A DNA stretch of 64,000 nt, taken from an uncultured Treponema sp. (GTDB lineage Bacteria; Spirochaetota; Spirochaetia; Treponematales; Treponemataceae). Positions 26,683 to 34,569 of the stretch are shown one piece after another. Positions within the stretch are counted from its first letter, which is position 1. The number at the start of each line of letters is the position of its first letter. A program made the translations under genes and the position numbers. The notes under the pieces are model-generated. The model was not told the DNA's origin. It ran no database searches and was given only the letters and a program-made list of their open reading frames with translations. The stretch lies in assembly GCF_934725225.1 (NCBI RefSeq), contig NZ_CAKVAM010000007.1:1-64000 (forward strand), given 5' to 3'.

Positions 26683-27768
26683 ATGAAATTGAGTTTTAAG
26701 TTTTTGCCGTTGCTTGCTTTTGCAGCTTTTGCGGGCTTTTCAGCTTCTGCTTTGGAAGCGAAATTTGTAAGCATTGAAGGCAAAGTTGAAATTCTGGAAG
26801 GCGGAATGTGGATTCCTGTTGAAGAGGGCGATATTATTCAGGAAAAGGGCGCCGTTATTTCAACTGGATTTAAATCGAATGCTGTAGTTTCTGTAAAAGG
26901 AACAAATTTTACATTGGGACCGTTGACAAGAATTACAATTGAGAACATGGTCGCAATGGAAAACAAGGATTCAACTCAGATTTATATTGATTCAGGCTCG
27001 CTCAAAGCAAATGTTTCTTCTTCTGATGGAAGAAAAGTCGGCTTCAAAGTTCGTTCAGCGGTTGCAACGGCTTCGGTAAGAGGAACGGAATTCAAAGTTA
27101 CTTCTTCTGGACGCCTTTCTGTTATGCAGGGACTTGTAAGTTTTGGCGGTCCTGAAGCTTCTTCTGCGGAAGTTGCTAAATCCGAGGATAATTCTACTGA
27201 CATCGCTCCATCTGAAGAAAGCAATGCAGGAACAGTTGCTTCTGCAAATGAAACTTCTGACGGAAACGTTGCCGCCGAAGAACATCCAAAATCAACTCCG
27301 TTTACTTCTAGCGCAGAAGTTGGAGAAAAAAATGGAGTTCCAGTTTTTGCAGGCCAGGTCAGCAAGTCTGATGTTATAGCAAGCAGACCTTCAAATCCTC
27401 ATACAGAAAAAGTTGTGTCAAGCGCAGGAAGTTCTTTTGGAAGCGAATCTATGGGAATAAATTTAATTTCTGGTGAAGCTAATGCAATTGCCGCAGAGAC
27501 CGATGCTGGTCATTCATCAACGAGTACTTCAGGAGATTCAGCTCCTTCGGGAGATTCTTCAAGTTCAGGAAGTTCATCTGGTTCAGGAAGTTCATCTGGT
27601 TCAGGAAGTTCTTCCGGTTCAGGAAGTTCTTCCGGTTCAGGAAGTTCTTCCGGTTCAGGAAGTTCTTCCGGTTCAGGAAGTTCTTCCGGCACAAAACCTG
27701 GCACTACTCCTACACCTTCTACTAAAACAACAGGTGCAGTTAAGATTAATATTAACTGGGGAGATTGA
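26683..27768 (+). CDS. FecR-domain exported protein with Ser/Gly repeat linker
   Basis: A 361-residue protein with a signal peptide (cleavage near Ala-Ser-Ala, residue 24) and a FecR domain from about residue 28 to 160: GKVEILEGGMWIPVEEGDII, then GAVISTGFKSNAVVSV and ATASVRGTEFKVTSSG. FecR domains usually pass signals across the periplasm. The middle is Ser/Glu/Ala-rich and low in complexity. Residues 295-336 are seven exact copies of Ser-Gly-Ser-Ser-Ser-Gly, encoded by an 18-bp tandem array. The short C-terminus (GAVKININWGD) may be a docking or strand peptide. AGGAGG precedes the ATG. Divergent linkage to a CHASE2 cyclase suggests a shared sensing pathway; this pairing of domains is known in other bacteria. 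Confidence 0.85.
   Translation: MKLSFKFLPLLAFAAFAGFSASALEAKFVSIEGKVEILEGGMWIPVEEGDIIQEKGAVISTGFKSNAVVSVKGTNFTLGPLTRITIENMVAMENKDSTQIYIDSGSLKANVSSSDGRKVGFKVRSAVATASVRGTEFKVTSSGRLSVMQGLVSFGGPEASSAEVAKSEDNSTDIAPSEESNAGTVASANETSDGNVAAEEHPKSTPFTSSAEVGEKNGVPVFAGQVSKSDVIASRPSNPHTEKVVSSAGSSFGSESMGINLISGEANAIAAETDAGHSSTSTSGDSAPSGDSSSSGSSSGSGSSSGSGSSSGSGSSSGSGSSSGSGSSSGSGSSSGTKPGTTPTPSTKTTGAVKININWGD
27565..27690 (+). repeat. 18-bp tandem repeat, seven units, in the FecR gene
   Basis: Seven head-to-tail 18-base units, each beginning TCAGGAAGTTC and encoding Ser-Gly-Ser-Ser-Ser-Gly. Units 1-2 end ATCTGGT, units 3-6 end TTCCGGT and unit 7 ends TTCCGGC. The unit is a multiple of three, so copy-number change would alter linker length without breaking the frame. 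Confidence 0.97.
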
Positions 27769-27814
27769 TTTATTAACGAAAAACTTGTGATTTTGTAAAG
27801 TAACCCAAAATGCG

Positions 27815-27852
27815 CCCCGTTGTTATTTTTGCAGCGGGGTTCGTTTGTTTTA
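27815..27852 (+). terminator. Terminator of the FecR operon
   Basis: CCCCGTTG (27815-27822) pairs with CAGCGGGG (27832-27839), allowing a central wobble, followed by a T-rich tract. Confidence 0.8.
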
Positions 27853-27871
27853 TAAAATGGAATTTTAAAAA

Positions 27872-28642
27872 ATGAAATTAAAAAAGAAAATTGTTTTAAT
27901 GTGGAAACTTCTTTTTTTTGCTTTTGCGATTATTTTTTCAGGCTGCAAAGAAAAAAATGTTCCCAGCATAAAAGTTGCTTCAGACGACTCTATTGAAATT
28001 CAGCCGCGCGAAAGTTCTTCTGCGCTAAAAGAAAATTTTTGGACAAGTGAAAATGGAATTGTCTGCGTGCTTATTGGATACGGTTTTAATGACGATGATT
28101 TTGTAAAAAAGGCGATAAATTCCTTGGAGAAAAAATTCGGACTTGCTGAAAACGGCGGACTTGTTCTTCCGATTGTTTTTCCAGATGATTTGCATGGCAG
28201 AATTTCAAGTTTGCGTGATATAATTGAAAAAAACAATGTGCATGGAATTGTTCTTCTTGGCGCGCCAGAAAATACGCATTCTCCGCTTGCAAGAATAAAA
28301 GAAGAGTGGAATGGAAATCCGCCGTTCAATGTTTTTTCGATTTTTCCGCAGGATGATGTTTTGGGACAGGAATTCACTTGCAGTTTTGTGATTGACCATG
28401 AATATACGGCTGGAATTCAGTTTGGCGACGAAGAAAATAAAAATGAAGACGACGACACTTTGGCGCTTTTGATTTCGGCTGTTGAATATGCCGCGGAGCT
28501 TCCGTTTGTTCTTCCGCAGGACAGCGACCTTTATTATCATGTTCAGGCTGTGGCAGGAAAAAGAAAAGTTGCCCGCTACGTTGATAGCGAAACTGGAATT
28601 CAGTCAAGAAATCATTTTATAATTTTAAATTCGGCGGAATAA
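27872..28642 (+). CDS. Hypothetical lipoprotein, periplasmic-binding-like
   Basis: A 256-residue protein with a lipoprotein signal ending in Phe-Ser-Gly-Cys (Cys25). The mature part shows alternating strands and helices with GIVCVLIGYGFNDDDFVKKAI near residue 61 and NNVHGIVLLGAPENTHSP near 120, a pattern reminiscent of type I periplasmic binding folds. That is a fold guess only. No family is recognised. The start has poor ribosome-site sequence. The stop codon lies one base before the TTG start of the phosphoesterase, so the three genes 27872-31438 probably form one transcript that also encodes an ECF transporter module. Confidence 0.65.
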   Translation: MKLKKKIVLMWKLLFFAFAIIFSGCKEKNVPSIKVASDDSIEIQPRESSSALKENFWTSENGIVCVLIGYGFNDDDFVKKAINSLEKKFGLAENGGLVLPIVFPDDLHGRISSLRDIIEKNNVHGIVLLGAPENTHSPLARIKEEWNGNPPFNVFSIFPQDDVLGQEFTCSFVIDHEYTAGIQFGDEENKNEDDDTLALLISAVEYAAELPFVLPQDSDLYYHVQAVAGKRKVARYVDSETGIQSRNHFIILNSAE

Positions 28643-28643
28643 A

Positions 28644-29318
28644 TTGAACACACTTTTACAAGACGAATCTTTGCTTATCGGCAGCCGTGAAGAAATACAA
28701 AAACTCGCAATAAAAGATTCTGCGCGGATTCTTGTGGTGTCGGATTCTCATGGCGCGTATTCTAATCTTTTGCTGATTTTGCGTCAGTTTGGAGTTATAA
28801 GCGATGCCCTTGTTTTTTGCGGCGATGGAATTTGCGATATTTCCAATCTGATTTCAAATGCCGTTGATGAAGCTGAAGTTAAAGCTATTATTCCGCCTGT
28901 AATTGGAATTGTCGAAGGAAACAATGACGCTGACCTTTATCCTGTTAGAAATGTTCTTTCCGACGAGCCTTATTATGTTCAGCTGAAAGTTCCGATTTTT
29001 AACGTGCTTGAAGCCTGCGGACAAAGAATTTTTTTTACGCACGGACACAGAAATTCTCTTTATCTTGGCACTGGTGAAATTGTTTCCGCGGCAAAGAAAA
29101 ACAACTGCAAAATTGCGCTTTACGGCCACACTCATATTGCAGCAGAAAAACTTGGTGAAATTTTTACTATAAATCCGGGAAGTTGTTTTAGACCTCGCGG
29201 CGGACAAAAACCTTCATTTGCGATGTTAAATTTAACAAAAAACATCGGATTTGAATGTATTTTTTATGAACTTTCAAGTTTGGGATGCAAACCGTTTTTT
29301 CCAGCTAGGACTTTTTGA
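28644..29318 (+). CDS. YfcE-like metallophosphoesterase
   Basis: A 224-residue calcineurin-like phosphoesterase of the MJ0936/YfcE type. The metal-binding motifs are in order: DSHG near residue 34, GDG near 60, GNND near 92, THGH near 133 and GHTH near 160. A C-terminal NPGSCFRPRG segment is also typical of the family. Such enzymes hydrolyse phosphodiesters of unknown physiological substrate. The start is a TTG immediately after the preceding stop. The stop overlaps the start of the next gene by four bases, so translation is probably coupled. Confidence 0.9.
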   Translation: MNTLLQDESLLIGSREEIQKLAIKDSARILVVSDSHGAYSNLLLILRQFGVISDALVFCGDGICDISNLISNAVDEAEVKAIIPPVIGIVEGNNDADLYPVRNVLSDEPYYVQLKVPIFNVLEACGQRIFFTHGHRNSLYLGTGEIVSAAKKNNCKIALYGHTHIAAEKLGEIFTINPGSCFRPRGGQKPSFAMLNLTKNIGFECIFYELSSLGCKPFFPARTF

Positions 29319-31438
29319 AAATGCCGTTGCTTGAGCTAAAAAATGTTTACTATGAATATCCTCGTTCAAATAAAATTGCGCTTAAAAATATAAATTTTTC
29401 TGTGAGCAAAGACGAATATATTGCGGTTCTTGGGCTTAACGGTTCTGGAAAAAGCACGCTTGCCCGACTTATTGCAGGATTTTTTGAGCCTTCAAAAGGT
29501 GAAGTTATAAAGCAAAATGGAATTCTTCCCGGCATTGTTTTTCAGCAGCCAAAAGAGCAGATTGTAGCCGGAATCGTTGAGCGCGACACGGCTTTTGGTC
29601 CGCAGAATCTTAGCATGACGGAAGCGGAAATTGAACTGCGCACAATCGAATGTCTTTCTGTCGTTTCTCTTGTGGACAAAGCGTTGAGCAAAACTTTTGA
29701 GCTTTCTTTGGGGCAGACTCAGCGGCTTGCTTTCAGCGGAATCCTTGCGCTTTTTCCGGATTTGCTGATTCTTGACGAAGCCACGGCAATGCTTGATCCG
29801 GATTCAAAAAATCAGCTTGTGGAATTTGTAAACGCTTGGAACAAAAAAGGGCACACCGTTATTTCTGTTACGCACGATTTGGACGAAGCTTTGGCTGCAA
29901 AAAGAATCGTTGTGATGGAGCAGGGACAGATAATTTTTGACGGCTCGCCAAAAGAATTTAAAGAAAACAAAAATATTTTTGAAGCGATTTTTGGAATTGA
30001 CGGTGAATACACTTCGTTTAAAAATTTAAATTCAGAAAAAAATAAATTTGAAAAAACGGCTTTAAAAGTTCAGGAACTTTCGTTTTCTTATGGCAATTTT
30101 TCAGTTTTTAAAAATATTTCTTTTGAGCTTAAAAAAGGAACTCTTGTTGCTTTGACAGGACCGAGCGGCTGCGGAAAATCAACGTTGTTTGAATGTCTTG
30201 CTGGTCTTAAAAAAAATCAAGGCGGAAAAATTTATGCTTTGAGCCGGCCGGTGCTTGGCTTGCAGGAAAGCGAAGCTGCATTGTTTGAGCCATATTCCGC
30301 GGATGACGTTGCGTTCGGTCCTAAAAATAAAAATATAAAAGGCAAGGAACTTTTTGAGCGTGTAAAAAAATCCATGGAACTTGCTGGGCTTGATTACAAA
30401 AAATACGGAAATCTTCCGGTTGTTTCGCTTAGCGGCGGTGAAAAACGAAAACTTTCTGTTGCGGGGCTTATTGCACTTGACAGCGACATTTTGATTTTTG
30501 ACGAGCCGACTGCTGGCTTGGATCCGGTTTCAAGAAAAAATCTCCTTGCATCTTTTAGAAAACTCACTGAAAGCGGAAAAACTGTTTTGTTTAGCACGCA
30601 TAGATTTCAAGAAGCGGAAGCTGCTGATTTCAGACTTCGCTGGGAAGATTTGATTTCCAAGCCTGAAAAAAATTCAGATTCAGATTTGGGCAATTTAAAG
30701 GAAATGGAGCTAATTGAAAATGCTTCACTTCTTGAAAAAATTTCCAAAGCGGCTTCAGTTTTTTCTGCGCCTGAAAAAATTCCGCCTTCGTTTGTAAATT
30801 CGCTTTCCGCAGGCAAGAAAACATTTTTATTTTTGATTCTGTTTTTTGTTTCAATTTTGCTTCCGTTTCCGGCTTGCATTGCGATGATTTTTATAAACAT
30901 TTTGTATTCCGTTCTTGCAAAATCGCCGCTAAAAAATTCTTTTAAAATAATTGCGAAACTCATTCCTTGGATTGTGATTTTTTCTTTGCTCGGAATTATT
31001 CTTTTTCCTGTTTATGAAGGAGACAAAATTCTTTTCAGCTGGAAAATGATTTTCGTCACGCCGCGGAAACTTTTGCTTTTTGCAGCTTCCTTTGTTCATT
31101 CAATCTGCGCCATTTTTGCGATTGGAACTTATATTTTTACTGCGGATGAACGGCAGGTTATGGACGGAATCGCCGCTATTTTGAAGCCGCTGAATTTCTT
31201 TAAATTTCCTGTCAGATGCGTTGTCTTGATAGTTGGAATTATTTTTAGATTTATACCGTTGCTTTTAGATGAATTTTCGGGCATTATAAAAACACAGATT
31301 ATCCGCGGAACATTTGGCAGCGCAAAAGGAATAAAAAAATTAAAATCGATAATTCCAGTTTTTGTGCCGCTCGTTCTTCAGACAATACGAAAAGCACGCT
31401 GTCTTGCTGATGCTCTTACTGCAAGATATTTTAAATAG
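29315..31438 (+). CDS. ECF transporter fusion: two ATPase domains plus EcfT membrane domain
   Basis: A 707-residue fusion of all three parts of an energy-coupling-factor module. Domain 1 (1-230) has Walker A GLNGSGKST near 41, signature LSLGQTQRL near 132 and Walker B LLILDEATAMLDP near 153. Domain 2 (245-450) has Walker A GPSGCGKST near 285, LSGGEKRKL near 375 and ILIFDEPTAGLDP near 395. The C-terminal part (505-707) is a CbiQ/EcfT-like membrane protein with about five spans and the coupling region RGTFGSAKGIKKL near 662, ending ADALTARYF. EcfA, EcfA' and EcfT are more often separate polypeptides. No S-component (substrate) gene is adjacent, so the vitamin or metal carried is unknown. Confidence 0.9.
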   Translation: MKMPLLELKNVYYEYPRSNKIALKNINFSVSKDEYIAVLGLNGSGKSTLARLIAGFFEPSKGEVIKQNGILPGIVFQQPKEQIVAGIVERDTAFGPQNLSMTEAEIELRTIECLSVVSLVDKALSKTFELSLGQTQRLAFSGILALFPDLLILDEATAMLDPDSKNQLVEFVNAWNKKGHTVISVTHDLDEALAAKRIVVMEQGQIIFDGSPKEFKENKNIFEAIFGIDGEYTSFKNLNSEKNKFEKTALKVQELSFSYGNFSVFKNISFELKKGTLVALTGPSGCGKSTLFECLAGLKKNQGGKIYALSRPVLGLQESEAALFEPYSADDVAFGPKNKNIKGKELFERVKKSMELAGLDYKKYGNLPVVSLSGGEKRKLSVAGLIALDSDILIFDEPTAGLDPVSRKNLLASFRKLTESGKTVLFSTHRFQEAEAADFRLRWEDLISKPEKNSDSDLGNLKEMELIENASLLEKISKAASVFSAPEKIPPSFVNSLSAGKKTFLFLILFFVSILLPFPACIAMIFINILYSVLAKSPLKNSFKIIAKLIPWIVIFSLLGIILFPVYEGDKILFSWKMIFVTPRKLLLFAASFVHSICAIFAIGTYIFTADERQVMDGIAAILKPLNFFKFPVRCVVLIVGIIFRFIPLLLDEFSGIIKTQIIRGTFGSAKGIKKLKSIIPVFVPLVLQTIRKARCLADALTARYFK

Positions 31439-31453
31439 ATAGTTGGAGAAATT

Positions 31454-32809
31454 ATGCTTAATATGAAAACTTTGGTTGCGCTTATTGCGTTTTTGATGTA
31501 TGCGCTTGTGATTTTATTTCAGAACAAAAAAGTTTTATTTACAACTGGAGCGGCAGTTCTTGTTGTTATTATTGCGACTTTTTTTCCGGGGCAGATTTTT
31601 CCGCTTCCGCAGGATGTAGTTGCGCTTGAAGGACAGTTTCCGCAGAGAATATACGCGCTTTATCATTCTGTATTTGAAATCATAAACTGGAACGTTATTA
31701 TGATTTATCTTGGCAGCATGATTATTGCCTCGCTTTTTATTTATTCAAAAGTTCCAGTAAAAATCGCTGACAAAATTGTGAACAGCAGCCGGAACACTTG
31801 CATTGCGATGGTTGCGATTCTTGCGATGACGGGAATAATTTCAATTTTTGTTGAAAATGTCGCTACGGTTCTTGTTATGGCTCCGATTGGACTTGCGCTT
31901 TGCTCAAAGCTGAAAATAAATCCTACATTTTTTATGATGGGACTTGCCGTTATGAGCAACCTTGAGGGAACTGCGACTTTGGTTGGAGATCCGCCTTCAA
32001 TGATTTTTGCAAGCTACGCCGGATACAATTTCAACGACTTCTTTTTTTATTTGGGGAAACCTTCAATTTTCTTTATAATTCAGGCTGGAATGCTTGCCGG
32101 ATGCGTTTTCTTTTATTTCTTCTTTGCGAAAAATAGAAAAAACAAAGTTCAGGTTGAAAGTGAAAAAGTAATTTCCTGGGTTCCTTTTGTTTGCCTTTTG
32201 CTTATGATTTTTGGACTTGCCGGAGTTTCGTTTGTGAATACCCGGTTTGAGTATTTGAGCGGAACTTTGGTCATGTCGATTGGAATTTTGTGCTTGCTTT
32301 GGTTCAAGTTGTTTCAGAAAAAAACAAACGCCGAAACTGCAAAAGTTGTAAAAGAACTTGACTGGGAAACTATTTTTTTCCTGCTTGGAATTTTTGTTGT
32401 AATCGGCGCAATAAAAGAGACTGGGCTTTTGAATGACCTTGCTGATTTGCTTGTGAATGTTACAGGCGGTTCCGAAGTTGCGGGCTTTTTTATAATCCTT
32501 TTGATTTCTGTTATTGTAAGCGGATTTGTTGACAATGTTCCTTATATAATCGCGATGCTTCCTGTTGCTGGCGGAATGGCGGCACAAATCGGAATAAACC
32601 CGGAGCTTTTTATGTTTGCGCTTTTGGTCGGAAGCTGCCTCGGCGGAAACCTTACGCCATTTGGTGCGAGCGCGAATATTGTTGCAATGGGAATTTTAAA
32701 GAAAGAAAATTATCCTATGAAATTTTCTGGCTGGCTTAAAATCGGAGTTCCGTTCACGCTTATTACAACGGCCGCCGCATCTGCTTTGCTTTGGTTTATC
32801 TGGGCGTAA
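31454..32809 (+). CDS. ArsB/NhaD/SLC13-type ion transporter
   Basis: A 451-residue membrane protein of the ion transporter superfamily (CitMHS/ArsB-NhaD). About eleven hydrophobic segments are present. Hallmarks are TGIISIFVENVATVLVMAP near residue 117, the NLEGTATLVGDPPSMI motif near 170 (compare the LGGNATPIG-type motif of the superfamily), and the second inverted-repeat motif SGFVDNVPYIIAMLP near 357 with GSCLGGNLTPFGASANIV near 395. It probably exchanges an anion or Na+ for protons, but substrate cannot be read from the sequence. GGAG lies upstream of the ATG. It starts 15 bases after the ECF fusion, so co-transcription is likely. Confidence 0.85.
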   Translation: MLNMKTLVALIAFLMYALVILFQNKKVLFTTGAAVLVVIIATFFPGQIFPLPQDVVALEGQFPQRIYALYHSVFEIINWNVIMIYLGSMIIASLFIYSKVPVKIADKIVNSSRNTCIAMVAILAMTGIISIFVENVATVLVMAPIGLALCSKLKINPTFFMMGLAVMSNLEGTATLVGDPPSMIFASYAGYNFNDFFFYLGKPSIFFIIQAGMLAGCVFFYFFFAKNRKNKVQVESEKVISWVPFVCLLLMIFGLAGVSFVNTRFEYLSGTLVMSIGILCLLWFKLFQKKTNAETAKVVKELDWETIFFLLGIFVVIGAIKETGLLNDLADLLVNVTGGSEVAGFFIILLISVIVSGFVDNVPYIIAMLPVAGGMAAQIGINPELFMFALLVGSCLGGNLTPFGASANIVAMGILKKENYPMKFSGWLKIGVPFTLITTAAASALLWFIWA

Positions 32810-32812
32810 TTT

Positions 32813-33214
32813 TTATGCTGAAACTGAAACAACTGCGCCTGCTTCCGGCATAAGACCTGCAAGTCCGTAAGCTGCTTGTCCTTGTGCGCTACTAGCGGCA
32901 ATTGCAGTTTTAATTTGCTGCTGGTAGCTTTTTATAAGCTCGTCTTTTTGTTCTTCGGAAAGTCCTGTGGCTTCTTCTTCGGAAAGGGCTGGCTTTTGCT
33001 TCATGGAAACAAGCTGTGAAATCAGTGTGTTTAAAATGCGCAGGCGGTTTATTGGAACTCCGCGCTGTCCGTGTTCGGTTGCAGTTCCATGTACGTAGTC
33101 AAATTGAGAATATATAACCGCGCTAGGCTTTACTGGAACACAGAGCGAGCCTGAAGAAGTAGAGAAAAGAGTTCTATAAGATGCCGCGTTTAGGCTGATT
33201 CCGTTTGAATACAT
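32813..33214 (-). CDS. Hypothetical protein, treponemal type
   Basis: A 133-residue protein without signal peptide or membrane span. The N-terminal half contains YSQFDYVHGTATEHGQRGVPINRL (residues 35-58) in which Gly, His and Arg are spaced as if conserved. The middle is a predicted helix pair with EEEATGLSEEQKDELIKSYQQQIK, and the tail is Ala/Gly-rich. I recognise no domain. GAGGG is eight bases from the ATG. It faces the transporter gene tail to tail with three bases between them. Confidence 0.6.
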   Translation of the reverse strand: MYSNGISLNAASYRTLFSTSSGSLCVPVKPSAVIYSQFDYVHGTATEHGQRGVPINRLRILNTLISQLVSMKQKPALSEEEATGLSEEQKDELIKSYQQQIKTAIAASSAQGQAAYGLAGLMPEAGAVVSVSA

Positions 33215-33303
33215 AAGTCTACCCTCAGTTTAGTGCAAGCAATTTTCTTTACACTATCTTATGTATCGGAATTTAAAATAAAAAGTTTAGCCGGCTTTTG
33301 CTG

Positions 33304-34569
33304 TTAGTAGAACTGCTTTGTCCATTCAGCAATTCGTTCTTCAAGCGACTGAACTGCGCCTGAATTTTCTGTTTTTGTGCTGTCTTTTAAATACGGAATT
33401 ATTACGTTTGATTTTAAGCTGTTCCATCTATACGGAAGAATATTCGGCAATGTTATAAATTGTTCCGGCGGCATATTTCCCAAAAGATGTCTGTAGAATG
33501 CCGGGTAAAATTTTTCGTTTACTTCGCGCAATGTAGAAAATCCGCCTGCGATTCCAAAATTTACGGTGTCCAGCTTCATTTTTTCCGTGCGCTCAATTAA
33601 AAGCTTTTGAGTTTCAATTTTCATAAACCAAGAAATAAATTCTTCGGCTTGCGCCGAATGCTCGGATTTTTTGTAAAGCCCGATGCTTAAAATATTGTCT
33701 TCAACTGGAATTTTATTGTCCTGCTCAATCCACCTGAATGAAAGATCTGTAATCTGCGCATCCGTGAGTGTAAAAAGCTTGTCGCTGGTTGTGTGCGAAA
33801 AAAGGCAACGTGTTGTGGCAATTTGCTTGTAGCCCGGCATATAAAGGTAGCGGAACTGAAAGTTTTGCTCTGCGGAAGTGCTGGAATTGCGTGCGATTGT
33901 CCACTGGCGCATTTCGGAAATTGAAGTTTCCATCGCTTTTTCGTTCCATATAAAGCTTGTTCCTTTTTCGTGGTAGGCTGCTCCGTAAAGTTTTGTTACA
34001 AGATACATAAAGTCTGTGTCCCAGGAAGGCGCGTATCCCATCGCTGTATATGTTCCGTTTTTATTTTTTTTGTTGAATGCTGCTGAAAAAGTCCTTATCT
34101 GCTCAAGATTTAAAAAATGCTCTGACTCTACAAAGCTTTCATTTTTTTTGCTGAAAATCATTGCGGGCAAATTAAAACTTATTGGAATAAGATATTGCTT
34201 GTCGTTTATTTGTCCGTATTCAAGAAACTGCTTGTAAAACAAAGTGCGGTTCAGGCTTTTTTCTTGAAAAAGATAATCCAGCGGCTGAAAATATTTTCGT
34301 GTTGCGGAATTTTTAAGCCAAGAGCCTACAACCAAATCCGGGGTAAGCTCGTCTTTTGCAGGCGGAAGTGAACGCGCCGCTTCCTCTTTGTAGACTGCAA
34401 ATGCGCTTATGTTTTCGTGCGTGGCGTTAAAAAGTTCAACGTAAGAAACAATTTCCGCATTGTCTGTCCAGATAATCAACGGCTTGCTTCCCGAATTTTT
34501 ACAGGAGGCAAGCAAAAGAGAAATCAGCGCGGTTATAATTGCAAGAAATTTTTTATTTTCCAAGTTCAT
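33304..34569 (-). CDS. Extracellular solute-binding lipoprotein, family 1-like
   Basis: A 421-residue lipoprotein with lipobox Leu-Leu-Ala-Ser-Cys (Cys23). The mature protein looks like a type II periplasmic binding protein for sugars or polyols. It has the early LIIWTDNAEIVSYVELFNATH block (residue 32 on), a central YLIPISFNLPAMIFSKK, and a late QAEEFISWFMKIETQKLLIE typical of the extended C-terminal helices. The frame is open to 34635, but the ATG at 34569 starts a perfect lipoprotein signal and overlaps the end of the aminotransferase gene by 17 bases, which I prefer. No permease genes adjoin it, so its transporter partner is elsewhere or it acts as a sensor. Confidence 0.75.
   Translation of the reverse strand: MNLENKKFLAIITALISLLLASCKNSGSKPLIIWTDNAEIVSYVELFNATHENISAFAVYKEEAARSLPPAKDELTPDLVVGSWLKNSATRKYFQPLDYLFQEKSLNRTLFYKQFLEYGQINDKQYLIPISFNLPAMIFSKKNESFVESEHFLNLEQIRTFSAAFNKKNKNGTYTAMGYAPSWDTDFMYLVTKLYGAAYHEKGTSFIWNEKAMETSISEMRQWTIARNSSTSAEQNFQFRYLYMPGYKQIATTRCLFSHTTSDKLFTLTDAQITDLSFRWIEQDNKIPVEDNILSIGLYKKSEHSAQAEEFISWFMKIETQKLLIERTEKMKLDTVNFGIAGGFSTLREVNEKFYPAFYRHLLGNMPPEQFITLPNILPYRWNSLKSNVIIPYLKDSTKTENSGAVQSLEERIAEWTKQFY

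Noticed and set aside
27479..27704. Long minus-strand and alternative-frame ORFs with Pro-Glu or Arg-Lys repeats
   Set aside because: They are shadows of the 18-bp tandem repeat in the FecR gene.
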